From: Dimorphilus gyrociliatus
Taxonomy: Eukaryota; Annelida; Polychaeta; Dinophilidae
Direction: 5' to 3'
Assembly: GCA_904063045.1 (NCBI GenBank)
Contig: CAJFCJ010000025.1
Span: 682,001-746,000 of the forward strand
DNA: 64,000 bases
Numbering within the stretch: position 1 is the first letter of the stretch; each line of letters starts with the position of its first letter. Made by a program: the position numbers and the translations under genes. Below are positions 26,433 to 39,859 of the stretch, one piece after another. A model generated the notes under the pieces. It did no database searches. It saw only the letters and a program-made list of their open reading frames with translations, and was not told the DNA's origin.

Positions 26433-27171
26433 AAATCCCTCTGCAAAGTCATCTAATTTTATTGTATATGTATAGAATAATTTACAACGAGCTAATATAA
26501 CAATATAATTTTTCGTCATAACTCATAACAGAGAAAATATTTACATAGAAATATAATTAATTAATTAATTAATTGGTAGAGGGAGAGAGAGAGAGAGAAA
26601 GAGAGAAGGTAAAAGAAAGATACTTTGACAAATCCAAATTGAGGAAACAAGAAAGAGTAAAATTGGAGAAGGCGGAGTTTTAGAAACGGCTCGCATAAAA
26701 GTCTATGATCGGGTGTACAAAATGATACGTTGACATTTAAGTATTTTTTAGATAATGAATGAATAATTAAAGAATCTTTACAAACCATCGAATACGAGAA
26801 GGAATATTTACGAATATAATATAATTTATAAAACAATTGTATTAGATTTCCTGTAATCCAGTCACGAATTTGCTAAAATACTGACTTACGATAATAATTA
26901 GATAAAGGAAATAAATGTTTTTCATAATTTTCCTTTTATTATTTTTATCTTGTTCTTATTAATAATCGTTTAAACTAATTCAATATACTCTAGTTTTTCG
27001 GCTAAATGAGAAAAAGATCTTGTAGTTTTCCTATTATAAAACGCCAGAATGAGAAAAGAGAGGGTGGAAACTCTAAATTTTAGGTTTTCATTAATGCAAA
27101 ATGGAATACCTGTCGCTTTAAGTACAATTCGCTTAATTTTCTAGTAATGATATCAATCATGCAGGGAAACA

Positions 27172-28613
27172 ATGGGTGGTTGGCTCGTTGCAATTATTCT
27201 TCTATTATTGTGTCTACTGGTCATCGGTTCTATTCTCCTAGTCTGCAGAATTATTGGTCTTCGGCAGCTAAGCGCTTGGTTCGCTCCCAGCGAAGAGAAG
27301 ACTAATTTAACTGCAGGAACAACTAGTCAAGCTGAAACTAGAATTGGTATTTTAAGGGATGATCCTCCAGCTAGAGAAGAAGTTAATAGTCCAATTTCGG
27401 ATACACTTTCTGAAACTGAATCCTATACTGGTCATTTACCAAGAGCTGCCTCTTTTGAGAGTGTAGCTTCGGATTCTAGTGTCCTAGATGTTGATTTTCC
27501 TAGTAGAATTGGACAATTAGAGTTTGGAATTGAATTCGACAGAGATTCTGGTGAATTAGTCGTCAGCGTGATACAAGCCAAGGATCTGGAAATGGATCAG
27601 GTTTTTTTTTTCTTTTTCTCTGTCTTTTTTTCCTGCTCTCCTCGTTTTTTTCTCGCTCTCTTTTTATGATTGATTTTCGAACGGATAGAATGTTTTTCTA
27701 TTATTTCTTTCTCCCATACTTAGGTAACGAAATCGCTCGATTCTTTCGTTAAACTTTGGCTAACGCCTCCCAACGAAAGACCCATGCAAACGAGAATTTA
27801 TAAAGACAGTGTAAATCCAATTTGGAAGGAAAGATTTAAATTCGATCTAGAATATCAGGAAATAGAGAGGAAAAGTTTACAATTACAAGTTTTCTCTTCC
27901 GATAAATACGCTAGGCATAAACTACTAGGAGAAACTGAGTTAAGATTAGGTGATTTGGATTTTAGAGCCCCTCTAAGAATATGGATGAACTTGAGAGATA
28001 TGGACGAGGTAGGCTAATCAATTTATACATATTTATACTATTGAGAGTGAAAAGAAAAACAAAATCTAAACAGTTTTTTATAATTGACTAAATAAAGAAC
28101 ATAATTCATCTTGAATGGTGTTTTATCCTCTCTTTCATTAGAAAAAAAAGCTTATATCTAAGAGGAGGAAATTGATTTTTATTACAAAAAAATAGAAAAA
28201 AAACACCTATTGATTAATGGCATTCAGTAGAAAAAGATGTGTTGGGAACAGTACATAGGAATATTCTATACAATACTTTTAAAACAGAAACCAACCGAAG
28301 TGGGAGATGTTATGCTGTCATTGAGTTATTTACCGACGGCTGAAAGATTGACGGTCGTAATTGTTAAGGCGAGGAAATTGAAATGGGCTTATTCGAAGGC
28401 AAACGGCGACTGCTTCATTAAAGTTTACTTGTTGCAAAATGGCAAAAAAATTAGTAAAAAGAAGACAACAATTAAAAAGGATGAAAAAACACCTATTTTT
28501 AATGAAGCCATGATATTTTCAATACCAGCAGCCCATTTAGAGGTTAAATATCTCTTTTTTTGCCTTTATAATGATATCTACAGTAATTTAACACATGATA
28601 AATATACGTTGTC

Positions 28614-28644
<31 letters not shown>

Positions 28645-29005
28645 TAATATATACAACGTATATACGATTAAACAGTACGATAAATAGATTTTAGCTTAAT
28701 TCTTAAAATTCTATAATTCATGAATATTTCGAATATACCGATACTTAAAGATTAAAAAAATTGCTATTAGATAGTTTATCGTCTTAGCTTAATCTCTTTC
28801 ATTTATTATTAACCTATTTTTCTTCTTTTCTCTTCAGAATGTACAACTTAGAATAAGCGTCGTTGAACAACTCGGCGAGAATATCCTACCAATAGGTCAC
28901 GTTCTTATAGGATCACAGGTGTCTGGTACTGAGCTAACACATTGGAATCAAATGATGACTAGTCTTAGGAGGCCGGTGGCTATGTGGCATCAACTGAGAA
29001 AATAA
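27172..29005 (+). CDS. SYT12: Synaptotagmin-12-like membrane protein with two C2 domains
   Basis: Four exons, all phase 0: 27172-27600, 27724-28008, 28288-28542 and 28838-29005, giving 378 residues. A single membrane span is at residues 3-27, followed by a basic/serine-rich linker. C2A (about 113-235) lacks the usual aspartates of the Ca2+-binding loops. C2B (about 240-375) carries the diagnostic LSYLPTAERLTVVIVKARKL, and the C-terminus has HWNQMMTSLRRPVAMWHQL, a WHxL motif. These stretches match the SYT12 (Srg1) group, whose members are regarded as Ca2+-independent regulators of vesicle traffic. The missing loop aspartates agree with that. A purine-free stretch and AG acceptor precede the ATG by 6 bp, so the 5' end is probably spliced. 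Subgroup assignment is good but not proven without a tree. Confidence 0.9.
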
Positions 29006-30011
29006 TTTAAATAGGTCTATATTTTCCTATTTAAAACAAACAAACAAACAAAAAAAGTAAGAAAAAGTACTAAAAAGTCCTTAAAGTAAAAAGAAGAAAA
29101 AGTTTTATTTGTTGTATAAAGAGATATATTTAATGGGCTTTTTTTTTCGTTCTTTTTTTATTCCTATTTTCCTATCATTTTTCTTTCTCCTATCTCTTCC
29201 GAAATTCGTATATATATATATATATATACAAATATGTTATTATTATCATTATTATTATAAATTTTCCTGTAAATGGCGCTGTAGAAATCTTTTAAACAAA
29301 AAGAAAAAGCTAACAAAAAGAGCAAGAGAGTGCGCGGGAGGAAAGGAGGGGGAAGGGACAGAGAAAGAGAGAGATGACAAAAACCAGAGAAAAACACTAT
29401 TGTCATCCTTCTTTATGTAGACGTTTTCTCATTTTTTTTTGTTAAAGAAAAGACTAACTGAAAGATAGACAAGCAAAAAGAGAGAAAGAGAAAAGGAAAG
29501 ACAGTAAGGCATAAAGAAGAGTATACAGTATACATAAATATGCTTATATACTACACATTGTGTATACTGTATTCAACATATTCTACACACAGAACAGGAT
29601 TGTATAGAGTATATATTGAATAATAATGAATTTTAAAAACAAGGTCATATTAGCTTCTATCAAGTGTTCTTATACGCTTTACACATTGTCCACTAAAAAT
29701 AAGCCAGGTGCTTTTAACAGCTCACAACAATATTTTCAAACTTTCTCCCTTTTCCCTTTATTTTTAATTATATAAATAACAAAAGTTTCCATTGAAGCCT
29801 TAAACACTTTTAATCGTATTAATTAAATATATATACTTTTTCGGACAAGGAAGTTATATTTTCTACATTTTATGGATAATTAGAGAGATAGCTAGATATT
29901 TAGATAGATGGTGAGCGAATGAGTGACAGGAGGGAAGAAAGACAATGAGAAACACGAGCTTTATTCACTTTTAACTAAATTTTCGTATTCTTCTGCTTCT
30001 TTTTCCTCTTC

Positions 30012-30043
<32 letters not shown>

Positions 30044-30162
30044 CTTCTTCTTCTGCTATTATTATTATTAAATAAAGTTTAAAACAAGAGTTTTCTACTT
30101 AATTCTTCTCATTCTACTGTATTAGTTTCTTTAATGCGCTGTCTATTGGGAAAATTGTTTTG

Positions 30163-30198
<36 letters not shown>

Positions 30199-30738
30199 CA
30201 AGCACTTGCTATTGTTTTTATTCGTCCTTTTTAATCGTGAACTATATTATATACTAAGTATACTAACATAAACAACTATAAGCTATATATACAGTATATA
30301 TAAATTTATATACATATATATATATAACTATGAAAAATTTTTTCCTTTTTCTATTTGTCAATGTGATTTGTTTCTACTAAGCTAATGATGTCATTTTGTC
30401 TCTCTGTTTCATTTACAACTGAAAAAATAACAAAGAAAACAAAGAAAATATGGGAAAAAAATAAAACAGAGATATAAAAAAGAATTAAACAGAAAAAAAA
30501 GAAAAAAACAGTTTTGTGCCTTGCATGCTGTAATATTTTTTAAAAAAGAATTTCAATACAGAATATATCCTTGATTGAGAAGAAAATCTTCGCCTTTCTT
30601 TTTACTTTTATCCCATCTATAATTCACTTTTATTAAAGGCTTTCGTATATTCTTATATTTGAACAAACAAAAACAAATGGCTGTTTTTAGTTAGACCCAG
30701 ACTATTCTTTGGATTTTAGGTATACTCTTAAAAGAACT
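29006..30738. other. Repeat-rich intergenic region
   Basis: Lies between tandem SYT12 and FBXO22. Holds a TA run near 29208-29227, purine-rich sequence at 29300-29380, a TTC run at 30014-30054 and poly(T)/poly(A) junction at about 30165-30195. No coding signal beyond these low-complexity frames. Confidence 0.7.
30014..30054. repeat. (TTC)n trinucleotide repeat
   Basis: About 41 bp of TTC/CTT, the longest GAA/TTC tract in the window. Confidence 0.9.
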
Positions 30739-32174
30739 ATGACGGATAGCCGAAAACGTAAAATTGATGATAGCGCCGACTTCGACTTTGAGAAAAAAAA
30801 TGTCTTTGATAATGAGCTCATTAGTTCAAAGATTTTAGAATATTGTAACATAGGCGAAGTATACAAATATAGACGGTAAAAACAATTAAAATTTAAATTT
30901 CGTTCTATTCTTTAATTTCGTTCATTATACTTATATCGTAGTCTTAGCAAATTATGGTTGCACTTGGGTGATATAGAATTACGAAAGCGATCAGAAAAGT
31001 TTCACATCAAGTATATATCTTGTTTTGCGAATAATGGTCATCTACAATTTCCAGTTTGTATTATTATTTATATATCAGTATTAAAAAACAGTGATAGCAA
31101 TATAAGATGCCATTGATAGTTTATTTCATTTACAGAATTTTCATTCATTCAATTTTAAACCTAATTTACTTATTGCATTTTGTTCGGAATCATTAAGCTG
31201 CCCAAAGAAAAAATTAAAGAGATATTTCATTAATAATTGCAAATTTCCTTGTATAATATCTTTTTGGGAAGGAATTGTTTGTAAGTAATAGTCTTCTTCT
31301 TCCTTTCTCCTTCTTAAATAATTAATTAACTAAAATTGAAAGTCTATATTCTCTCATAGTAACAGAATTAAAAGAAAGGGATGCTAAAGCCAAAATGTCA
31401 GTGACTGAGGTCGAAGAAGCTAAAAATCAAATTCAATTTGTTTTTATGTCAATTCCCGGCTTAAAGTGTAAATTTTTTAATCAGCATGTTAAAACTAGAT
31501 CAACTTGTAAAAGTTCTAAAGAACAATTTCAAAAGGATCTCGAGGAATCTGTTAATTCGCATTCTCTCTTTTTGAGTTTTGAGCAAGAATTTGGTAAGTT
31601 CTTTTCAAGAACTAAACCAGAGATGGTAGATAATTTTTGGAAGAATTCTATTGTCGCCGGAGCGTTAAACAAATTAAATTATTGTACTAAGTAGTATAAT
31701 TTCTTTCTTCTAATTATCTTTTAAAAAGTTAATTAATCAATAATTAGACTATGATCTTTACAAAATAAAGAAATTATTCTACTTAGTAATGGACAAGAGT
31801 TTGATTCAAAATTAATCAATCTGCAAAGTAAGCACATTCATTTTGCTACCGTTATCATTGGTCAAGATATTGATGATAAAGAAGGTGTATTAGACAATCT
31901 TCGACGTCTGAAACAATCTAACGCCGCTAGAAAACCATTTTTCGGTCTAATGTTCGCCTGCAAAGGAAGAGGTCGAGACCATTACGGAGGAGTTACTGAC
32001 GTTGAAAGTAGCTGTTGGCAAAACATCTTTCCTAAAATACCACTCTTTGGTGTATTTGGTGATGGAGAATTTGGACTAGATAAATTTTTACAAGATGACG
32101 AAAAGCTTGTGAAAACATTTAGCGCATTAGAAAAATCTTATACAACAGTGTTTGTCGTTGTTGGAAAACACTAA
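30739..32174 (+). CDS. FBXO22: F-box only protein 22 (F-box plus FIST-C domain)
   Basis: Five exons: 30739-30875, 30942-31053, 31136-31280, 31360-31690 and 31787-32174, giving 370 residues (the vertebrate protein is about 400). The N-terminal part reads FDNELISSKILEYCNIGEVYKYRR then LSKLWLHLGD, a divergent F-box that in this family binds SKP1. The C-terminal FIST-C region has FFGLMFACKGRGRDHYGG and IFPKIPLFGVFGDGEFG, closely matching FBXO22. The family product is the substrate receptor of an SCF ubiquitin ligase. Introns are all under 100 bp. The exon 4/5 border (ACTAA|GTAGTA) is inferred from phase and removes a stop that would otherwise follow two bases later. Confidence 0.88.
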
Positions 32175-32971
32175 ACCTCTTTCTACTGATGGTTTATATC
32201 ATTTTTATGGAATTTTCTTATTCAGTTTTGATAGAAATATTTAAAGAATTTTGTTAATAATTAATAAGAGAATTATTCCAATAGAGTTTCTGCTGTATAC
32301 AGAACTTTGTTTATATACAACTATTTATATAATGATATATATATATATGTATGTATATATGTATATATTTATCTTTCTTTCAGTCTTTTTAACGTTCTCT
32401 CTCTCTCTCTCCCTGCCTCCCTTACTACCTCTTTTTAAATGTCTTGCCCCATCTTTTTTTTATATACTTTAAAGGTTATCCCTATCCTCCTTTAAACTCG
32501 ACATTATCATATAAAAAATCTTTAATTATCATTGCATTGAGTAACTTTTTAGGCAAAACTGTTTCGTTTCTAATGAATAATTGATAAGAGAATAAGAGTT
32601 TCACTTTACAAACATGCATCGTATAGTAAAACATTAAATAGGGTCGATAATGAGTATCTGAAACTAACAAGGAGGACTATTAGACTTTTTTCATCTTCTA
32701 CCTATTAATTAGACTGAAAAAATTTCACTTTGAATTTAAACTCTCACGATCCTCCCCCAGTTCGTACTCTTACAGTTACAATACAATTTTCCCTTTTGAA
32801 TACTAAATAGGCTGAAATAGATAATACAAACACAAAAACATTCTTATTCTTGGCCAATCATTAACAGGAAGTAAAAATTTCCTGTATTAACCTGTTGAAA
32901 AATTTTCATTCTTTTCATCTTTACCACTAATTATTCGTTTAATATAGTAGAGAGATAGGGCTAAATTAAAG
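32175..32971. other. Intergenic region between FBXO22 and the CARD gene
   Basis: AT-rich, with a short TA tract at about 32336-32366 and a CT stretch near 32398-32412. No coding sequence recognised. Confidence 0.7.
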
Positions 32972-33337
32972 ATGGGAACAAATAGATCTCAGAGGTGTCT
33001 CGCCGATTTGGAGATTGCTATGGAAAAATTCAAGATAGACGCTCTCGAGACAAACAGAGCATACTTGTGTGACAATGTAGACGTTGATGATCATCTTTGC
33101 TTTCTTCGATCTAACAGAATTTTAGATAAAATGGCTTGCGAAAGAATAAGAAGCCCAACAACTTCTAGAGATAAAGTGAGCTGTTTAATAGATTTTTTAA
33201 TAGGAAAAGGGGAGAAAGGCTACGATTTTTTCTGCGAATCTCTTTTACAAGCTGAGATACAGTTGTTTTTATTGGAGAAATTAAATTCATCATTTGAAGA
33301 CTTAAAGTTTAGATACCTACGTGAAAGCAATATATAA
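32972..33337 (+). CDS. CARD-only protein, single exon
   Basis: An uninterrupted 121-codon frame starting at ATG 32972 and ending TAA. Nearly the entire protein is one death-fold CARD domain (about residues 22-105): helix 1 LETNRAYLCDNVDVDD, then LRSNRILDKMACERIRSP, TTSRDKVSCLIDFLI, and YDFFCESLLQAEIQLFLLEKL. The TTSRDK and YDFFCESL positions are the classical CARD landmarks. CARDs join by homotypic contacts to caspases and adaptors in apoptosis and innate immunity. No caspase, kinase, NACHT or death domain is attached, and no intron is visible, although the neighbours on both sides have introns. It could act as a small adaptor or as a decoy that blocks CARD assembly; that role is inference. 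It is unlikely to be a fragment of a larger gene because both ends are closed by a start and a stop in ordinary context. Confidence 0.82.
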   Translation: MGTNRSQRCLADLEIAMEKFKIDALETNRAYLCDNVDVDDHLCFLRSNRILDKMACERIRSPTTSRDKVSCLIDFLIGKGEKGYDFFCESLLQAEIQLFLLEKLNSSFEDLKFRYLRESNI

Positions 33338-33620
33338 CAATTTTTTTATTATTTCAATGCAATATATATGTAATATTCTGCAACTGTACATATATGCCAA
33401 CTATATTAAACTTTAATTCTTTTCTATTCATCAATGCTTTTTCATGTTCTCTTGTAGATTGAATAAAATTTTTAATTAATGGCATAGATTAGATTCTTTT
33501 GTTCTTTAGCTTTCCCTCTCCTATAAAGATAATTTCATGAAACATCTGTTGCCAAATCTCCTTGTATACAGTACATTGTATATATTTATATTAAAAAAAT
33601 TTAAGTGCGTGCCTACAAAA

Positions 33621-35444
<1,824 letters not shown>

Positions 35445-36059
35445 AATAAAAATGTGTCTTTATAGGTTATGGTGTCTACTTTATTATTATATTATTTATA
35501 CAGTATATACAAGTGTAATTTTTTTATATGCTTATTTCTCTTTATTAAAGTAATTGAATTCTCTTTTGTTTTTTTTATCTCTCTCTCTTTCTCTCTCTTT
35601 AAGTTAATAAATTTTTTTGCCGGTAAATATGAATAATATTTCTTTTTACTGTCGTAATTACTATTGTTTCTTTCATTTGCAGTATATAATTTTCGTTCTC
35701 TCTACCCTTTGAACTTTGCTACTTGTAACAATGATAATTGAATTTATCAGTCGTTTTTTTTTTTTGCTCTTAAATTAGTTTCCTTTTTGTGCTTTTTCCT
35801 GAGGTGATGAAGTACCTTTTAAATATTATGCAGATGTTATTTTTTTTTCCTTATTTCTAGTATGCTAGTATTAACTTAGGAGGGAAACAAAACTAGGACG
35901 TTTGTGAATTTTTCAGTTTATTAATTTATTTTTACTTAATTATCTATCTTTCCAATAGAGATAGTACATTTTCTCTTACTATGTAAAACAAACATCTATC
36001 TACTGGTCTAATAAGTCAATTTATTGGGTTTCTTCTTGGAATTTTTGTCAAATGACTTT
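35445..36059. other. Convergent intergenic region between YIPF and CRAL-TRIO genes
   Basis: This 615-bp T-rich sequence lies between two 3' ends. Plus-strand AATAAA at about 35445 and TTTATT elements at about 35920-35932 could serve the two genes. No coding signal. Confidence 0.65.
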
Positions 36060-37243
36060 TTAGTTCTTTTCGGCCAAGTGTCCCCAAAGTTCTTCTTTGT
36101 TGATAAGTCTTGTAAGATCTCCCTTCTTCACGACTTGAATCTTCTTACTTTGATCTCCACTAGCCAAACTGCTGATTACCTTCCAGGCAGCTGTTTTTTT
36201 TTTAATTAATAATTTATTTCGAGTCTATAAACGAAAATAGATTGTCTCTTGTGACGACTTACCATTTAGGATGAAAGGCATATCGTAGTTGATCATATAG
36301 GCTGAAAAAAATGAAAGATAAAAGTATTTCAAGATGTGCTCTAAGAAACTTTTTATACTTTATATTTATTAAGAATTTATACAAAAGTCCTAGATTTTTA
36401 CCTTTTAAGAAAATTTTAAGTAGATTTATACAGTATATAAAATATATGTGTTATTCTTACCCAAGAAAGCTGGGAAAGCAACCTTAAAACAGCTGATAAT
36501 GAATTTGGTAATATCCATATTCAAATTGCTCAAACCGGCGCTGGACATGTCGAAGAAAACGACACACATTTGTTCCGGATTTGTTCGGTGATGTTTTTCA
36601 AACATACCGGCAATATAACACTTAAGAAGGACAACTTCGTCTCCGCTAGCAGTATTTTGTTTAACGTCAATGTAAACTGAAAGATATTCGAAATATAGTG
36701 GACTTTTAGCGAAAGGAAGTAGAAAATGAAGAAGAATGAAAAATTGAACAATAATTGATTGTAGACAACTTACGGATTGGGTGACCTTCCTTATCCTTTC
36801 CTCTGTAAAAAATACCATTTCTATCTTTTATTTCTTGGGGTACTTTATCTTCGTCAAAGTCATTTACTAAATATTCCTTCCTCATAATAAAAGCTTCTTG
36901 AACAACATCAACAGCCTTATCAACATCACCTTTAGCCTAAAGGAGGACATTAAACTTTCATCAAAGAGAGAAGATATTTGAATTTAATTTGTTTTACTTT
37001 ACCTTCATAGTTCTCAAGAAGCATCTTGCATAAGCGTCATCGCTGTTGAATCTAGAGACGTCTCTTTCGTCAAATTTACCAGAAGCAATTTCACTCTGGA
37101 ATTTTTCGTTGAATTTTGTTCTCAATTCTGGTACTTTAGAAGCAACTTCCTATTGAAAGAAGAATGTTAATCTTTAGGATTAGAAGTAAAGGATTGAATA
37201 TAAAAATATAACATACTGATGGAGAAAGGTTCAAGTTGGCCAT
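36060..37243 (-). CDS. CRAL-TRIO domain protein, MOSPD2-like but without MSP domain
   Basis: Six minus-strand exons: 37243-37217, 37149-37003, 36936-36774, 36676-36461, 36301-36263 and 36190-36060, giving 240 residues. The N-terminus (SDDAYARCFLRTMKAKGDVDKAVDVVQEAF) is a CRAL-TRIO-N helical part. The lipid-binding fold follows: LYIDVKQNTASGDEVVLLKCYIAG, VVFFDMSSAGLSNLNMD, and KVAFPAFLGAYMINYDMPFILNAAWK. The order and the AWKVISSLASGDQSKKI segment fit the N-terminal half of MOSPD2. The protein then ends at GHLAEKN, so the MSP domain and membrane anchor that let MOSPD2 bind FFAT motifs at the ER are missing. It should be a soluble lipid-binding protein. An alternative is a plain SEC14-like protein. 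One exon is only 39 bp. Confidence 0.83.
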
Positions 37244-37556
37244 TTTAATTGATAATGTTTTAGTTTCTTGTTAGTAAAGTGATAATCCTTCTGTGTTCAA
37301 TACACAATGAGACTGATATTAAGTTACCAGTTAGCTTTTATTCAATTCATCTCGCTAGTTATCAGTTGAGTTACAACGATAAAATTATTTAGAATTTTAG
37401 GTCGATTAGATCAAATTGATCAACGAGTATCACATAAATCTGCTAATCATCAGACGATATGTCGATAAGACATATATTCATATATATATTTTCTACAAAT
37501 AGTCAAAATATCATTTATATCATGTATATATAGTCTATATATAGTATATATATATA

Positions 37557-37591
<35 letters not shown>

Positions 37592-37629
37592 TATATAATA
37601 TATATATATAAAAAGAGTAAAAGAAAAGT
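37244..37629. other. Short intergenic region with TA tract
   Basis: Between two minus-strand genes. The 5' flank of the CRAL-TRIO gene lies at 37244-37450, then near-continuous TA from about 37537 to 37610. Confidence 0.75.
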
Positions 37630-39247
37630 TTATCTCGAGAATAGTTTAATTAAAACTTTATCAGCAGCTCTAAGGACAATTTCTCCGCTTGGTGAGATAT
37701 CTTTTGTTAAAGTTCGAAGGCGAAATTTTCGTAAAATGGAACTTAGTATTACTTTCAACTCCAGCATTGCAAATTTTTGACCAATACAATTTCTAGGACC
37801 AGCAGAAAATGGTACATACGCGTGACTGTGTTTATTAGCATTCTGATTAAGGAATCTTTCCGGATTGAATTCATGCGCATTTTTAAAATTCTTCTCATCA
37901 GTATGCAAAACATAGAGCATAATGATGGCGACAGTTTCTTTTGGTATCAAATACTGATCTAATTTTACATCGTGAGTTAAAGTTCGAGCGAAAAACGGAA
38001 CAGGTGGATATAATCTTAAAGATTCCTTGATAATACATTCCAAATAAGTTAATCTTTTAAGATCCTCTTCTGTTGCGAGACGATCGCTTGTTCCAAAAAT
38101 ATCATTCAACTCCTCAAAGGCCTTTTCTTGAACTTCTGGATGAAGTCCTAGTAGATAGCAGGTCCAAGACAAAGCTACAGAGGTCGTATCGTGACCTTCA
38201 AACATGAATGTATCCACTTCTTCTCTAATGTCCTCTATTGTTAATCCTTCACTACATAGAAGCATGTCAAGAAATGCTAATTTACCCCTTTGCCTTCCGC
38301 ATATAGCTTCAGCATCCACAGATGACAAATTATCGCCTATATAATTAAATTAACCCTTATTTAATTAAGTTTTAATCATATAATAATTTATACCAAATAG
38401 ATCGACTAGTTCGCCTCTTCTCTTATCAATCACAGACAACGTAAACGAATGTAATATCTTTATGCTATTGTTAACGATTTTACCCCACGGTGTTAAATTA
38501 AACAGCCAGTCTGGTAAGAATAGTGGATTTTTTTGTCTTATGTGTATACATCTACACGCCTCGTTCACAGCTTCAACGTATTCGGAATTACTGCCTCTCT
38601 GAGCGTTCACGTGACACCCCATGGCTGTCTCGCAAATGATATCCAAAGTACATAGGCTTAAATCTTTAAATATATCCACGCTTATACCTTTGTCGGCGTA
38701 GGTTTGAAATTTTGATAAAAGAGTCTGTGAATGTTCATTAAAGACTTGTATAAAGTCTTTAAGAACTTGAAAGTGAAAAGAAGGAGTTAAAAGTTTCCGG
38801 CGTTTCCGCCACTTATCACCCGTTGATAACAGCAAACCGTCACCCAGCCATGGTTTAAGTAATTTATATTCTCGACCTTTCGTTATTAATTTAGAGCTCG
38901 AAAGAATTTTTTCTACGTACTCATCCTTGAAGATAACAACATATGGAATATTAAATATCCATACTTTGCCAATCCCGTACTTTCTAAACTCTTCTGTGTG
39001 CTTTATCATATATCTGTATAAATCTAAGAGCAAGTGTTCGCATACTTTTAGTTAAAAAAATTAACAATAGCTTTTAATACAAACTTTTATGACTAAGAAT
39101 CATTGACGGTCTGTAAGCATTACCAACGATTGGCAGAGTAAGAACGCCTGGTATCTTGTCAATATTCCACCATACACGTGGTTTGCGTAAAACAACATAC
39201 CAAAGAATGACGATTGTTATTATTACAGCTATGCAAGAAAATATCAT
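37630..39247 (-). CDS. Cytochrome P450, CYP4 family-like
   Basis: Three minus-strand exons: 39247-39085, 39044-38394 and 38336-37630, giving 506 residues, normal for a microsomal P450. An N-terminal membrane anchor (FSCIAVIITIVILWYVVL) precedes IPGVLTLPIVGNAY. The C-helix motif WRKRRKLLTPSFHF, the I-helix oxygen motif EGHDTTSVALSW, the ExxR motif ESLRLYPPVPFFAR and the heme-binding PFSAGPRNCIGQKFA (ligand Cys near residue 450) are all intact. The I-helix and TPSFHF signatures are typical of CYP4V/CYP4F, which omega-hydroxylate fatty acids. The 40-bp intron 1 and 57-bp intron 2 are among the shortest here. The subfamily cannot be named by eye. Confidence 0.92.
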
Positions 39248-39859
39248 GGTCTGTACAAGCTCAAGACTGTACTACGACTCTAAAAAGACTAATGTGTTGT
39301 TTTGCAAATTATTACATCGGTGTAGTCGCTTATACTTAACAGTTAATTAGATTTCCGTTTAATTGTATCAAAATATCGACAAGAGCATACCAAGAAAAGA
39401 GCTTCAAGCAGTATTTGTTTTTTTCAAGATAAGATAATACTTTCGAAATTTCTGTTAAATATAATCATTTAAAAATTTAAATTTTTTAGCTGTGATTTCT
39501 TTCGGAAATTTCAATGTTATGACCTACAGATAAAAAATTTGAATTCCCGGGGCTCCAGGTTCTCACATGAAAATTGATAACGCTTTATCAAAAATCGTTT
39601 GATAAGTAACTAACTAGCTAATTTTGCATGCTCTACATCTACAGCTAGTGTCCCGGTAAATAATGTATTATTCATAGAAAATATACACAATTTTCAGTAT
39701 ATATATATATATAATTTCTGTCTAAGCAACAAAATTAAACCAATCAAGTCCTTCCGCTTGTTTATACTGCACTCGGACAAAATAACAACAGATACCGATT
39801 AAAATTTCGTCTCATAATTCGTTCTCTTATCCATTGTCAAAAAAACAAACAAATAAATA
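39248..39859. other. Region between P450 start and FZR1 stop
   Basis: No coding sequence recognised. Presumably holds the P450 promoter and the FZR1 3' untranslated region. One short TA tract at about 39700-39713. Confidence 0.6.

Larger units (their letters stand above)
24883..27171. other. Region upstream of synaptotagmin-12, with possible 5' exon
   Basis: A CpG-containing patch at about 25350-25510 (arginine-rich in one frame) ends at a plausible donor AACAAG|GTACTT near 25510. A good acceptor (ATGCAG) sits just before the synaptotagmin start at 27172, so this patch may be its untranslated first exon and promoter. GA (25741-25780) and CT (26370-26428) runs lie between. No other coding segment was seen. 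Confidence 0.4.
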
